Shown piece by piece: positions 27,333 through 35,921 of a stretch of DNA of 64,000 nucleotides. The number at the start of each line of letters is the position of its first letter. The first letter of the stretch is position 1. Both the position numbers and the translations under genes were made by a program. The stretch lies in contig NZ_CP192738.1 in the NCBI RefSeq assembly GCF_050749805.1, forward strand, positions 1,054,001 through 1,118,000, written 5' to 3'. Source of the stretch: Hahella sp018986435 (GTDB lineage: Bacteria > Pseudomonadota > Gammaproteobacteria > Pseudomonadales > Oleiphilaceae). Below the pieces are notes generated by a model. The model did no database searches, was not told the origin of the DNA, and saw only the letters and a program-made list of their open reading frames with translations.

Positions 27333-27953
27333 TTAACTCGTGCTCAGCATATCGGTCAGCCTCCTTTTGAATGTTTCCAGATTCCATTCACACCAAATGC
27401 CGTTCTGTCTGTAGACCGCATTGACGCAGGCCATCAGAGCGTTGGAAAGGGGCGGGGGCTGAGTCATGCGCTCATCCGCCGTCATCATCAGTTTGTTGGG
27501 AAAACGACGCACTTTTATGGCGAAGGATTCCTGCCCCTGATCGAAATACAACAGGTAAGAGGGGCTGGCCCGCTGCACGACTTTACGTTGCGGCGCGGCG
27601 GCTTCCGCGTCTTCGCGCAGGCCGAAAAATATCTCCAGGTCGACAACCGGCGTGACCTGGCTGCGGACATTCACGAAACCGCTCAACCACTTGGGAGCGT
27701 AGGGGACCGGGCAGATTTCCGGGGACTCCAGCAGCTCCTTGTAGCAGTCCTCGCGAATCAGCAGACCCAGGTTGCCCTGATCAGCCGTTTCCGCGTCGGC
27801 TTCCTTGACGGCCAGCCGCAGGGCGAACCATGCGGTGGCCTGATTTTCGCGGACTTCCTCCCGGGTTTCCGCGTTAATTTGCCGGAGCAGGGCGAATGCT
27901 TCGGAAGGCCGCAGTATTCGCTTGCTCTCTACCGGGATTGACACGCTGTTCAT
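27333..27953 (-). CDS. CheW-type adaptor (PilI-like)
   Basis: 206-residue adaptor with a complete CheW domain after an N-terminal helical extension of about 50 residues (EAFALLRQINAETREEVREN). Core motifs are YAPKWLSGFVNVRSQVTPVVDLEIFFGL, matching the PilI/CheW G-x-x-N-x-R-G-x-x-x-P-V-x-D-L region, and a final helix region. It should link receptor and kinase. Its position after the two response regulators reproduces the pilG-pilH-pilI order. The receptor's binding protein gene follows after 178 bp, the longest gap in the operon. Confidence 0.85.
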   Translation of the reverse strand: MNSVSIPVESKRILRPSEAFALLRQINAETREEVRENQATAWFALRLAVKEADAETADQGNLGLLIREDCYKELLESPEICPVPYAPKWLSGFVNVRSQVTPVVDLEIFFGLREDAEAAAPQRKVVQRASPSYLLYFDQGQESFAIKVRRFPNKLMMTADERMTQPPPLSNALMACVNAVYRQNGIWCEWNLETFKRRLTDMLSTS

Positions 27954-27981
27954 TGCGTCTCACCTCGTCCCTGAATCGGCT

Positions 27982-28344
27982 TCAGGCGTAGCTGTGGAGT
28001 TGACTGATGATTTCTTCATTTTTGTAAGGCTTGGACACCAACGCCTTGGCGCCTTGCTTGGCCGCCCAGATGTGGTCCACTTTCTGGTTCTTGCTGGAGA
28101 CGAATACCACAGGGATTTTAGACAGCTCAGGGTCCTGGGCGATTTCCCGACAGGTGCTGAATCCATCCATGTCTCCCATGATGATGTCCATCAGAATCAG
28201 GCTGGGCTTTTCTTTGCGCGCCTTGCTGATGGCTTCTTCGCCGGAACGGGCGGTCACCGTTTGATAGGCGGCGCCGGAGACGATCTGCTCCAAATGTTTC
28301 AGATCGGTTTCGCTGTCATCGACGATAAGTACTTTCTTGTTCAT
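27982..28344 (-). CDS. Single-domain response regulator (PilH-like)
   Basis: 120 residues consisting of one receiver domain: acidic pocket in KVLIVDDSE (D9, D10), phospho-acceptor D53 in SLILMDIIMGDMDG, the switch serine in VVFVSSK and the lysine of ALVSKPYKNEE. In twitching systems PilH acts as a phosphate sink or antagonistic output. The start lies 3 bp after the upstream regulator's stop, showing tight coupling. Confidence 0.9.
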   Translation of the reverse strand: MNKKVLIVDDSETDLKHLEQIVSGAAYQTVTARSGEEAISKARKEKPSLILMDIIMGDMDGFSTCREIAQDPELSKIPVVFVSSKNQKVDHIWAAKQGAKALVSKPYKNEEIISQLHSYA

Positions 28345-28347
28345 AGG

Positions 28348-29109
28348 TTATCTCCCTAGAGCTGCTAATTGTGGAAATATGAGCGTTTCCGTTTTGGTTG
28401 CGCCGAGATAGCGGCGTACGACTTCCGCCAGTTCCCGGTCCTCCGGGGGCTTGGTAATATAACCGTCGCACCCGGACATTTTTGCTTTGACGCGGTTTAA
28501 CGTGGATGATTTGCTGGTCAGCATCACCACTTTGGTTTTCACTTGTTGCTTGATTGAGCGGCAAGCCTGATAACCATCCATGCCAGGCATCATCACATCC
28601 ATGAACACCAGGTCGTAGCGGCAGTCGCGCACTTTCAGCAGCGCTTCCTCACCGCTTTCCGCCACATCCACACCAGCTTCGAAATCCAGGATTTCGTGCA
28701 ACTTCTGTTTCATGAAGGTGCGCACCGGCAAGTTGTCGTCGACAACGAGAATGTTCTTTACGTGGGTCTTCGCTTCTTGTTGATCCGACTGGGTGGCCTG
28801 CTGCAATGCTTCGCGCAGGCGACGAAAAATCAGGGGACGGGTCAGATGAATCGCGCCGTCGTCCACAGGCTGTTTGCTGCGGCTGATGACGATGGTCTTT
28901 TCGAAATGGGTGGCGGCCTTCATACGTTGCCAAAGGCTGCGGCTTTCTGGTTTATCCACATCCACCAGTAGAATCTGACCTTCCATGGTGCCGGCCTCGC
29001 TGGCCAGCTGGAAGTTTCCGAACCAGGTTTCGTCCAGATGAGACAGGTTCCGAAGCAGGACCAAGTCTTTCTCCATTAGCCCCACATGCGAAATAATAAT
29101 CTTGTCCAT
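28348..29109 (-). CDS. PilG-like response regulator with N-terminal pseudo-receiver
   Basis: 253 residues. The C-terminal half (118-245) is a complete receiver: NILVVDDN (D124, D125), D171 in LVFMDVMMPGMDG, and the lysine in GYITKPPEDRELAE, most like PilG. The N-terminal 115 residues also look like a receiver in outline (strand IIISHVG, QILLVDVDKP with D50, and HLTRPLIFRRLREAL where the KP turn would be) but the acidic pair is missing. That domain is unusual for PilG and may be an interaction module. It is the first gene of the operon. Confidence 0.82.
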   Translation of the reverse strand: MDKIIISHVGLMEKDLVLLRNLSHLDETWFGNFQLASEAGTMEGQILLVDVDKPESRSLWQRMKAATHFEKTIVISRSKQPVDDGAIHLTRPLIFRRLREALQQATQSDQQEAKTHVKNILVVDDNLPVRTFMKQKLHEILDFEAGVDVAESGEEALLKVRDCRYDLVFMDVMMPGMDGYQACRSIKQQVKTKVVMLTSKSSTLNRVKAKMSGCDGYITKPPEDRELAEVVRRYLGATKTETLIFPQLAALGR

Positions 29110-29614
29110 GAAACCCTCTCCTCGACCTTGCGGTCTTTCCTTTGGGTCTGATTACGAAACGACTAAGTGAACTGCTCCGATGTGATTAAAAACTAATCAC
29201 TATTGGCTGGATTATTGGAATGAATGTTAAATTTGTCAAAAACATGCTCGTAAACAATAGTAATGAACGTCGACAAATTGACGTTTCAATTCGCGGTTCC
29301 CTTTGCGGGATGTAATTGGAGAGGGAAAATTGTTACGAATGGTGAAAGCGTGCCCATATTCACATATGCAGCTAAGCTTCTGATTTTGCTTGAATCGAGA
29401 AGGCAAAGGAAAACGGCGGGTGAGAAATCGCCCAAATTCGCCGTACATTGCGGTGAAAAAGTTTGCAAAATTAAATACAGGATTTCGCCCGAAAATGAGG
29501 TTTGGGAGAGGGTTTTTAAGCGTTGGCCGGGAACAGGCGAGCGACGCCGGCAAGCGAAAATAAACTTGGAAAAAGCCTTATCCCGAGGAGAAAAAAGAAG
29601 GGAGAGAGCGCATG
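29110..29614. other. AT-rich region upstream of the chemosensory operon, no gene
   Basis: About 500 bases between the operon start and the alkaline phosphatase terminator. An open frame on the plus strand (29263-29667) has a composition unlike the flanking genes, runs antisense through the terminator into phoA's stop region, and has no recognisable domain; it is not called. Besides the 29182-29200 palindrome there is AACGTC-N8-GACGTT at 29266-29285. Confidence 0.6.
29182..29200 (-). promoter_or_regulatory. Palindrome GTGATTA-N5-TAATCAC upstream of chemosensory operon
   Basis: A perfect 7-bp inverted repeat with a 5-base AT spacer lies 73 bases before the first operon gene. The spacing and symmetry suit a dimeric regulator; no regulator gene is adjacent, and the factor is unknown. 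Confidence 0.4.
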
Positions 29615-29636
29615 AAAAAGGGGACCCAAGGTCCCC
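29615..29636 (-). terminator. Terminator of phoA
   Basis: On the minus strand GGGGACC-TTG-GGTCCCC is followed by five T, 27 bases after the phoA stop codon. It is a compact, perfect rho-independent terminator. Confidence 0.9.
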
Positions 29637-29663
29637 TTATCGGTTTATCAACCTCAGCGCGAA

Positions 29664-31277
29664 TTAGTGGATCGCGCTCTTGGCCAGTTTGCCGATGTCA
29701 GTGTGGTGCAGCAGCTTGGAGAAGCCTTCCGTCGCGCTGGCGGGACCGAACGCCATCACCGGCACTGGCGTGCTGGTGTGAGTGCCGGTAGCCCAGACGA
29801 CGTTCTGGCTTTCGGACATGGCGCGACCCAGCAGGTCGTGACGCACTTCCTGGCCGTACACGTAGAACGACTTGAAGTCATTCACTTTCGGGAACATCTT
29901 GGCGCTCAGGTAGTCGTGGCCGTCAACCTGATAGTAGTTAGGCTCTTGCTCCAGAACCGCCTTGGCCTGCTCCAGTGTGATAGGGAAGGCGCTGTTGGCG
30001 TTAACCAGCTTCATCAGGGCTTCTGGAGACGGCTTGCCGCCATCGAACTGTGCGAACAGGTCAGGGAAGCTCATTTTTTGCTGGTACAGTTTGCTCAGGG
30101 TCTCGAAAGAGCCGAAGTTGAAGTTAGGCGCGTAAGCCGCTTCTTTGAACGCTTCGCCAGTCAGCTTCTCGCCTTCCGGGATGTTGGAGCGCGAGTAGCT
30201 GAAACCAAAGCCGCCGGTTTCATGGTCGGCGGTGATGATGACCAGCGTGTCCTGACGGTTCTTCACCCACTCATAAACGTAATTGATGGTTTCGTCGAAC
30301 TTGAGCATCTCATGCAGCATGGTGCCGGCGTCATTGTCGTGGCCCGCCCAGTCGATCTGGCCGCCTTCGATCATCAGGAAGAATCCCTTTTCGTTGCGGG
30401 ACAGAATGTCCAGGGCCTTCATGGTCATTTCTTTCAATGACGGCTCAGTGCGCTTGGGATCGTCTTTGGTATGAGTGTAACGGATGCCGTTCATCATGCC
30501 GGAGTAGTTGAACAGGCCCAGCAGCTTGTCGCCTTTGGCGGCGTCCAGCTGATGACGGTTGAACGCCAACTGGTAACCCTTGTTCTCCGCTTCCGCCAGC
30601 AGGTTTTTGTCGTCCTTACGCTTGGACTTCAACTGCACGGCGCCTTCGGTTTTCTTCTCCAACTGCTGATACAGCTCGCCTTTGTCGTTCACGGACTTGG
30701 GCAGCCAGTGACGCAGACCGCCGGACAGCATGACGTCCACCTCGTCGGCCAGCATGTCTTCCGCGATCTGGTTCTCCATGGAGCGATGCGCGCGGTGAGC
30801 GGCGAAAGACGCAGGCGTGGCGTGAGTCAGACGGGTGTCGGAAACCAGACCAGTGGATTTGCCCATACGCTTGGCTTTTTCCAGTACGGTTTCAACGTGG
30901 TTGCCCACTTTGTCCACGCCGATGACTTCGGATGGCGCAGGTTCGCCAGTCGCCAGCTGTGTGGCGGAACAGGCGGAGTCGACAACCAGGTTATAAGCAG
31001 GGGTATGGCGGGAAAGACCAATCACGCCGGCGTCCATAAACTTCTGCATGCCGGTGAGTTGACCGTGGTAAATGGAATCCGGCGCATTGATGGCGTATTC
31101 GTGCAACAAGCCGATCTGCTGCGGCCCCATGCCGTCGCCGATCATCATGATCACGTTTTTAACTTCGGTTTCCTTGGCGGTGGTTTTCTTGTCCATGGTG
31201 GACTGACATCCCGCCATCAAGGCCGAAATTGCTGCTGCGCTGGCCAATAATTTCCAAGAATGTATTCTTCTTAGCAT
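29664..31277 (-). CDS. phoA: Alkaline phosphatase, lipoprotein form
   Basis: 537 residues, zinc/magnesium alkaline phosphatase that releases phosphate from monoesters outside the inner membrane. The N-terminus is a lipoprotein signal with lipobox LMAGC (C24), so the enzyme is membrane-anchored rather than freely periplasmic. Seen: KNVIMMIGDGMGPQQ (metal aspartate), the nucleophile serine in VVDSACSATQLATGE, LSRNEKGFFLMIEGGQIDWAGHDND, and VIITADHETGGFGF with the final metal ligands. Longer than E. coli PhoA (471) because of an insert around 200-290. A Pho-box-like element precedes it. Confidence 0.93.
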   Translation of the reverse strand: MLRRIHSWKLLASAAAISALMAGCQSTMDKKTTAKETEVKNVIMMIGDGMGPQQIGLLHEYAINAPDSIYHGQLTGMQKFMDAGVIGLSRHTPAYNLVVDSACSATQLATGEPAPSEVIGVDKVGNHVETVLEKAKRMGKSTGLVSDTRLTHATPASFAAHRAHRSMENQIAEDMLADEVDVMLSGGLRHWLPKSVNDKGELYQQLEKKTEGAVQLKSKRKDDKNLLAEAENKGYQLAFNRHQLDAAKGDKLLGLFNYSGMMNGIRYTHTKDDPKRTEPSLKEMTMKALDILSRNEKGFFLMIEGGQIDWAGHDNDAGTMLHEMLKFDETINYVYEWVKNRQDTLVIITADHETGGFGFSYSRSNIPEGEKLTGEAFKEAAYAPNFNFGSFETLSKLYQQKMSFPDLFAQFDGGKPSPEALMKLVNANSAFPITLEQAKAVLEQEPNYYQVDGHDYLSAKMFPKVNDFKSFYVYGQEVRHDLLGRAMSESQNVVWATGTHTSTPVPVMAFGPASATEGFSKLLHHTDIGKLAKSAIH

Positions 31278-31372
31278 AGACTTCCTTATTGCATAGTCGA
31301 TTGATGTGATAATGGAGCTTGCGCCCCTTTAGTCAGGCGTTTTTGTTGTTATCGCCCAATTCTTATGATCCG

Positions 31373-31401
31373 GTCACAGCATACACGCATCGGGATGACA
31401 T
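31373..31401 (-). promoter_or_regulatory. Possible Pho box upstream of phoA
   Basis: Read toward phoA: ATGTCAT-CCCG-ATGCGTG-TATG-CTGTGAC, three 7-mers spaced by four bases, as in PhoB boxes (consensus CTGTCAT). The outer two match at 6/7 and 5/7; the middle one is poor. CATAAG follows at about the right distance for a -10. Suggestive, given the gene it precedes. Confidence 0.4.
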
Positions 31402-31439
31402 TATCCCTGTCGATCCTGATGCGTGTTGATCGGGTTTAA

Positions 31440-32228
31440 TTATTTCAGGTACTTGGCCGTCAGTGCGCTCATGTATTCAGGGTCATCCCGCAGACGCGAA
31501 ATCTCTTTCCAGATGGCGGTTTGTTCTGCGGTGGTGAGCGGTGAGCCTTTGGCGAAAGTAAGATGGTAGGATTTACTGCTGAGGGGGTTGAGGTCGGATT
31601 TCAGTTTGGTTTTGTATTCCGCCTGCCGCATCAGATGCTGATAGACCTCCGGGGTGGTGATCACCGATCCGCTTCCCAGTTTTGCCAGCTTTTCGATGTT
31701 GCGCAGCTCCCCGGTCTGGCTTTCGTATATGCGCCGGTTGGACTCCCGCAGCGTGCTGACGATGGAGTAACCGCGGGCGACGCGCACCGGTTCCGGCAGC
31801 GTATTGAGATCGCCCTTGTATTCGTATTTTGTGTCGCTGGACACCACGACAATATATTCCACTTGCGCCACCCGCGAGGCGGAGCGTTGCTCGGTGGCGG
31901 CGTCGGCGGGATAGTTCATGTATCCCGCGCGCTCTTTTTTGTAGGAGGCGGTGACGACGCCGTGCACCAGGTTGCCGCGGGCGGAATCCAGACACTCTTG
32001 CCACAGCATGGGTTTGAACTCGACTTTATAGCCCAGGCTTTCGGCGGCTTTTTTCACGATGTCCACATGCATGCCTGCGGCTTCGCCTTGTTCGTCAACG
32101 TAGGTGAACGGGTACCAGTAGTTGTTGTCGCTACAGAAGACGATATCTGTTTGCGCGGCGGCGAGGTTGGAAAGGAAGAGAGTAGTAAGAAAAAGCGCCA
32201 GCGCTCTGAAGGCATTGTATGTCGACAT
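31440..32228 (-). CDS. Extracellular solute-binding protein, family 3, orphan
   Basis: 262-residue type II binding protein with a signal peptide (cleaved near LAAAQ) and the family-3 start IVFCSDNNYWYPFTYVDEQGEAAGMHVDIVKKAAESLGYKVEF. No ABC permease or ATPase gene is next to it, and the usual arginine-aspartate amino-acid contact pattern is not clear. Stand-alone members of this family in marine gammaproteobacteria often serve signalling or unknown roles. It follows a 162-base gap upstream of phoA on the same strand, and nothing suggests a shared operon. Confidence 0.8.
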   Translation of the reverse strand: MSTYNAFRALALFLTTLFLSNLAAAQTDIVFCSDNNYWYPFTYVDEQGEAAGMHVDIVKKAAESLGYKVEFKPMLWQECLDSARGNLVHGVVTASYKKERAGYMNYPADAATEQRSASRVAQVEYIVVVSSDTKYEYKGDLNTLPEPVRVARGYSIVSTLRESNRRIYESQTGELRNIEKLAKLGSGSVITTPEVYQHLMRQAEYKTKLKSDLNPLSSKSYHLTFAKGSPLTTAEQTAIWKEISRLRDDPEYMSALTAKYLK

Positions 32229-32565
32229 ATGTTTTCCTTATGGGAAAGTGAATACAGATTGTGTCTTAGCAGGCTCTGTTTTGAGATCTGATTATTATTC
32301 TGCACATACGCTGATTTTATTATTTATTTCGACATGTTAGCTGATGTAGGTCTAATGGCAAGGGCTTGTTGGGGATAAGTTACACAGTGTTACCTTGAAT
32401 GAAATGCGCGGGGTGGACGTTAGATTTTCGCGGCAGGGTCGACAGGACGCTTCCGGGTTAGGGCGTCGCGGGTAAGACGCTTGCTGGCGGGAATTTTGAA
32501 AAGCGTTGCTAAAGTCGCGAGAATAAGAGGCTTGTCTGACATTCTATTTCGGGACTTCGCGTTAT
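32229..32565. other. Divergent intergenic region, no gene
   Basis: 337 bases between the orphan binding protein and the VOC-fold gene. The half next to the binding protein is AT-rich, with T-rich tracts (32270-32340) suited to a promoter; no convincing hexamer pair, operator or ORF was identified. Confidence 0.5.
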
Positions 32566-32952
32566 ATGAAACTCACCGCCATTCATCATGCCGCTATTAT
32601 TTGTTCGGACTATGCGGCGTCGAAACGTTTTTATACGGAAGTGCTGGGGCTGAAAATCCTGGCTGAGAATTTCCGCGCGCAACGAAATTCATACAAATTG
32701 GACCTGCAACTGCCGGACGGCTCTCAGGTCGAGTTGTTCTCCTTTCCTGAGGCTCCGCCTCGTCCCAGTTATCCTGAAGCGCGCGGACTGCGACATCTGG
32801 CTTTTGTCACGCCCTCGGTGGAGGACGCCAAGGCGTATCTGGAATCTCAAGGCGTGGCGGTGGAGGAGATCCGAGTGGACGAGTACACCGGCAAGCGCTT
32901 CACTTTCTTCGCCGATCCGGATGATCTGCCGCTGGAATTATATGAAGCCTGA
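32566..32952 (+). CDS. VOC-fold protein, YaeR/GloA2-like
   Basis: 128 residues of the vicinal-oxygen-chelate superfamily. Metal ligands fall in IHHAAIICSDY (His7 or His8), VELFSFPEAP (Glu), RHLAFVT (His) and the terminal LPLELYE (Glu). The YaeR-like group resembles glyoxalase I but its substrate is not established, so no reaction is claimed. It stands alone on the plus strand. Confidence 0.88.
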   Translation: MKLTAIHHAAIICSDYAASKRFYTEVLGLKILAENFRAQRNSYKLDLQLPDGSQVELFSFPEAPPRPSYPEARGLRHLAFVTPSVEDAKAYLESQGVAVEEIRVDEYTGKRFTFFADPDDLPLELYEA

Positions 32953-33015
32953 GCGTGTGATCTGGGCATGGATGCAAAGCGGGGAAGTCAGGTCCGCGAC
33001 AGGCTAAAACAGATT

Positions 33016-33039
33016 AAAAAAGGGAGCGCTAAGGCTCCC
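33016..33039 (-). terminator. Terminator of the nitrate assimilation operon
   Basis: On the minus strand GGGAGC-CTTAGC-GCTCCC is followed by six T, about 114 bases past the nitrate reductase stop. A second weaker GAGGAG-rich hairpin lies closer (33047-33080). Confidence 0.8.
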
Positions 33040-33152
33040 AAACGCAGAGGAGCAAGGGTCGTTGCTTTTGCTTCTCCTCAACCGAGGTGAGGGTTTCTCC
33101 CCAAACCGAATGTCTTTTCCAAAAATAGCTATGCCCGTTCTGATGGGCTGCG

Positions 33153-35822
33153 CTACAACAGCTTTTGCAGTTCCGGAATACAGGAGCCGCAGTTAGTGCC
33201 CGCATTCAGGCATTGGCCAATGGCCTCCACCGTTTGCAGCCCTTGGTCTCGAATGGCCTGACGCAGGGTATTTTCTCCCACGCCGAAGCAGGCGCAGATA
33301 GTGCGACCGGCATGGGCGGCGTCGGAGCGCGGAACGCCGGCGAGCAGGCCAAGGCGGTCGTTGTGGGTCAGCGCTTCCAGATCGAACAGACTCGCCAGCC
33401 AGGAACGTTCAGGCAAATCCGGCGTTGGACCGATAAACAGGCACGCCGTCAAACGGTCGCCGGCAAAACAGGCGCTGCGATACTTGCCCGACGCGCTGTC
33501 CTGATACTCCAGCCATTCGCCTTCACTCTGATCTGACGGACTCAGCAGGGCGCGCGCCCACTGGCTCCAGTCCGCAACGGACGCAACCCCGGCGATCTCA
33601 TAGCGATAGAAGCGGGCCCCGCGGATTTTGGTCCAGTAGGGCGCGCCCTCCAGGTTCAATTCTTCCCGGGAGAAAATAAAACCGTGCCAGGCCGCCTCAA
33701 AGCGTTCCAGCGTCACTGGCGTGTGCTTACTCTCGGGTTGACCGGAGTGAGGGTCGGTCACCGGATTAACCAAGGCGCCGACCCGTCCCGCCGCACTGAA
33801 TTGCGCCGTCCAATGCATGGGAACGAATAGCTGTCCGGGCTGTTGTTCATCCGTCAGATCGGCTCTGGCGATCAGAGCGCCATAGTGAGAGCGGAGTCTG
33901 ACCAGATCGTTTTGCGCGACCCCAAGTCGCTGCGCGTCGTGCGGATGTATGGCGCAATAAGGTTCGCAAAGGTGTGCATTCAGTTGCGGCGCCAGAGCGG
34001 TGCGGGTCATGGTGTGCCATTGATCGCGAATGCGGCCGGTGTTGAGTGCGAAGGGCATGCGCTCATCCCGTTTTCCCTGCGGCGGTTGCGGTGTAATCGG
34101 CAGCAGCAGCGCCTTGTGATTAAGATTTAAATAACCGCCGTCCTCAAACAATCTGGCGGCGCCTTGGGGCGTGGCGGCGTTAACCGGCCACTGTATCGGC
34201 TCCAGCGCGTCGTAAGCGGCGTCGGTCAGAGTTTCCAGAGCGGATATATCGAAAACGCGCTCTGTTTGTTCTGGCGTATTTTCGAACCCGGACAAGGCCG
34301 CGTGCTCAATGAAAATATCCCGGCTGTTGCGATAATTGAAGGCGGCGCCGAAGCCCATGCGTTGCGCCACCGCGCTGACAATCCACCAGTCCGCTTTGGC
34401 CTCGCCGGGAGCGGGCAGGAAGGCGCGCTGACGGGAGATGCGCCGCTCGGAATTGGTGACGGTCCCGTCTTTCTCGCCCCATCCGAGAGCCGGCAACAGA
34501 ATGTTGGCGTACTCCGTGGTGTCAGTGCGGCGTATGCAGTCGGACACGATCACTTTGTCGCAGCGGGAAAGGGCCTGGGCGACTTTGTCCGCATCCGGCA
34601 TGCTGACCACAGGATTGGTGCCCATGATCCAGATGGCTTTAATGCGGCCATCCGCCACGGCGTCGAACAGGTCCACCGCTTTCAGACCGGGTTGACTGGC
34701 CATGCGCGCGGCGTTCCAGAAGCGGCCCACCCGCTCGACATTGTCCGGGGTAAAATCCATATGCGCGGCGAGCTGATTGGCCAGTCCGCCCACTTCGCGG
34801 CCACCCATGGCGTTGGGCTGACCGGTGAGAGAAAACGGCCCCATACCGGGTTTGCCGATACGGCCAGTGGCCAGGTGACAGTTGATGATGGCGTTGACCT
34901 TGTCGCTGCCGCTGCTGGACTGATTGACGCCCTGGGAATAGGCCGTCACGGTTTTTGGCGTTCTGCGGAACCAGTCGTAAAACGCCGCGACTTCGCCTTC
35001 TTTCAGGCCGCAATGTCGCGCCACGGCGACAATGTCTGCGGTGTCTTCAGCGCGGGCGGCCTTGATCGCGCGGCCGAATCCCTCGGTATGTTGCTCAAGA
35101 TATTCGTAATCAAGCGCGCCCAGGCGCGCCAGATAGGCCAGTAAGCCGTTGAACAGCCAGGCGTCAGTTCCCGGCTGCAGCGGCAGATGCAGGTCGGCGA
35201 TGTCGCAGGTGGCGGTGCGACGGGGGTCGATCACCACCACTTTCATCTGTGGTCGCTGCTGCTTGGCGGCTTTGATGCGTTGATACACAACAGGATGACA
35301 CCAGGCGGTATTGGAGCCGGTCAGGATAATCAGGTCGGCCAGCTCCAGGTCTTCGTAGCATCCTGGTACGATATCCGCGCCGAAAGCGCGTTTGTGTCCA
35401 GCCACGGAGGAGGACATGCACAGGCGTGAATTGGTGTCCACGTTGGCGGAACCAAGGAAGCCTTTCATCAGCTTGTTGGCGACGTAATAGTCCTCCGTCA
35501 GCAATTGGCCGGAGAGATAGAACGCGACGGACTCAGGGCCATGTTCACGCAGGGTGGCGCTGAGGGTGGTAGCGACAAGGTCCAGCGCGGCGTCCCAGGA
35601 TACGGTTTCGCCATTGACCTCGGGATGCAGCAGGCGGCCCTGCAAAGTCAGCGTGTCCGCCAGGGCGGCGCCTTTCGAACACAAACGACCGAAGTTGGCG
35701 GGATGGGTGGGATCGCCGGCAATGCGGGTCTGCCGCGTCGCCGCATCGAGCACTTGCGCCTGAATGCCGCAGCCCACGCCGCAGTAGGCGCAGGTAGTGT
35801 TTAGAGTGCGATTAGAAGTCAT
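33153..35822 (-). CDS. nasA: Assimilatory nitrate reductase, molybdopterin catalytic subunit
   Basis: Reduces nitrate to nitrite in the cytoplasm for nitrogen assimilation. 889 residues: N-terminal [4Fe-4S] cluster C11-x2-C14-x3-C18-x29-C48; a Mo-bis-MGD domain with the molybdenum-ligating cysteine region VDTNSRLCMSSSV (about 138); a C-terminal dinucleotide domain (GRIRDQWHTMTRT, NAHLCEPYC); then a linker and a BFD-like [2Fe-2S] domain ending CACFGVGEN...CLNAGTNCGSC. The BFD extension marks the NasA/NasC class that takes electrons from a partner or ferredoxin. nirD and nirB lie upstream on the same strand, so all three probably form one operon. Confidence 0.94.
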   Translation of the reverse strand: MTSNRTLNTTCAYCGVGCGIQAQVLDAATRQTRIAGDPTHPANFGRLCSKGAALADTLTLQGRLLHPEVNGETVSWDAALDLVATTLSATLREHGPESVAFYLSGQLLTEDYYVANKLMKGFLGSANVDTNSRLCMSSSVAGHKRAFGADIVPGCYEDLELADLIILTGSNTAWCHPVVYQRIKAAKQQRPQMKVVVIDPRRTATCDIADLHLPLQPGTDAWLFNGLLAYLARLGALDYEYLEQHTEGFGRAIKAARAEDTADIVAVARHCGLKEGEVAAFYDWFRRTPKTVTAYSQGVNQSSSGSDKVNAIINCHLATGRIGKPGMGPFSLTGQPNAMGGREVGGLANQLAAHMDFTPDNVERVGRFWNAARMASQPGLKAVDLFDAVADGRIKAIWIMGTNPVVSMPDADKVAQALSRCDKVIVSDCIRRTDTTEYANILLPALGWGEKDGTVTNSERRISRQRAFLPAPGEAKADWWIVSAVAQRMGFGAAFNYRNSRDIFIEHAALSGFENTPEQTERVFDISALETLTDAAYDALEPIQWPVNAATPQGAARLFEDGGYLNLNHKALLLPITPQPPQGKRDERMPFALNTGRIRDQWHTMTRTALAPQLNAHLCEPYCAIHPHDAQRLGVAQNDLVRLRSHYGALIARADLTDEQQPGQLFVPMHWTAQFSAAGRVGALVNPVTDPHSGQPESKHTPVTLERFEAAWHGFIFSREELNLEGAPYWTKIRGARFYRYEIAGVASVADWSQWARALLSPSDQSEGEWLEYQDSASGKYRSACFAGDRLTACLFIGPTPDLPERSWLASLFDLEALTHNDRLGLLAGVPRSDAAHAGRTICACFGVGENTLRQAIRDQGLQTVEAIGQCLNAGTNCGSCIPELQKLL

Positions 35823-35921
35823 AAACTCGGGCCTGATGCAAAAAGGGTGAAACGGCGAAACCGCGGCGGGGAGTGCGGTTCCGCCGTTTCAATGGGAAAA
35901 GAGTCCCCAAACTCACCATTT

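Noticed and set aside
29263..29667. 134-codon open frame between the chemosensory operon and phoA
   Set aside because: Runs antisense through the phoA terminator and stop; low-complexity basic product, no domain and no convincing ribosome binding site.
34164..35144. 326-codon plus-strand frame opposite nasA
   Set aside because: Antisense to the molybdopterin domain of nasA with no signature.
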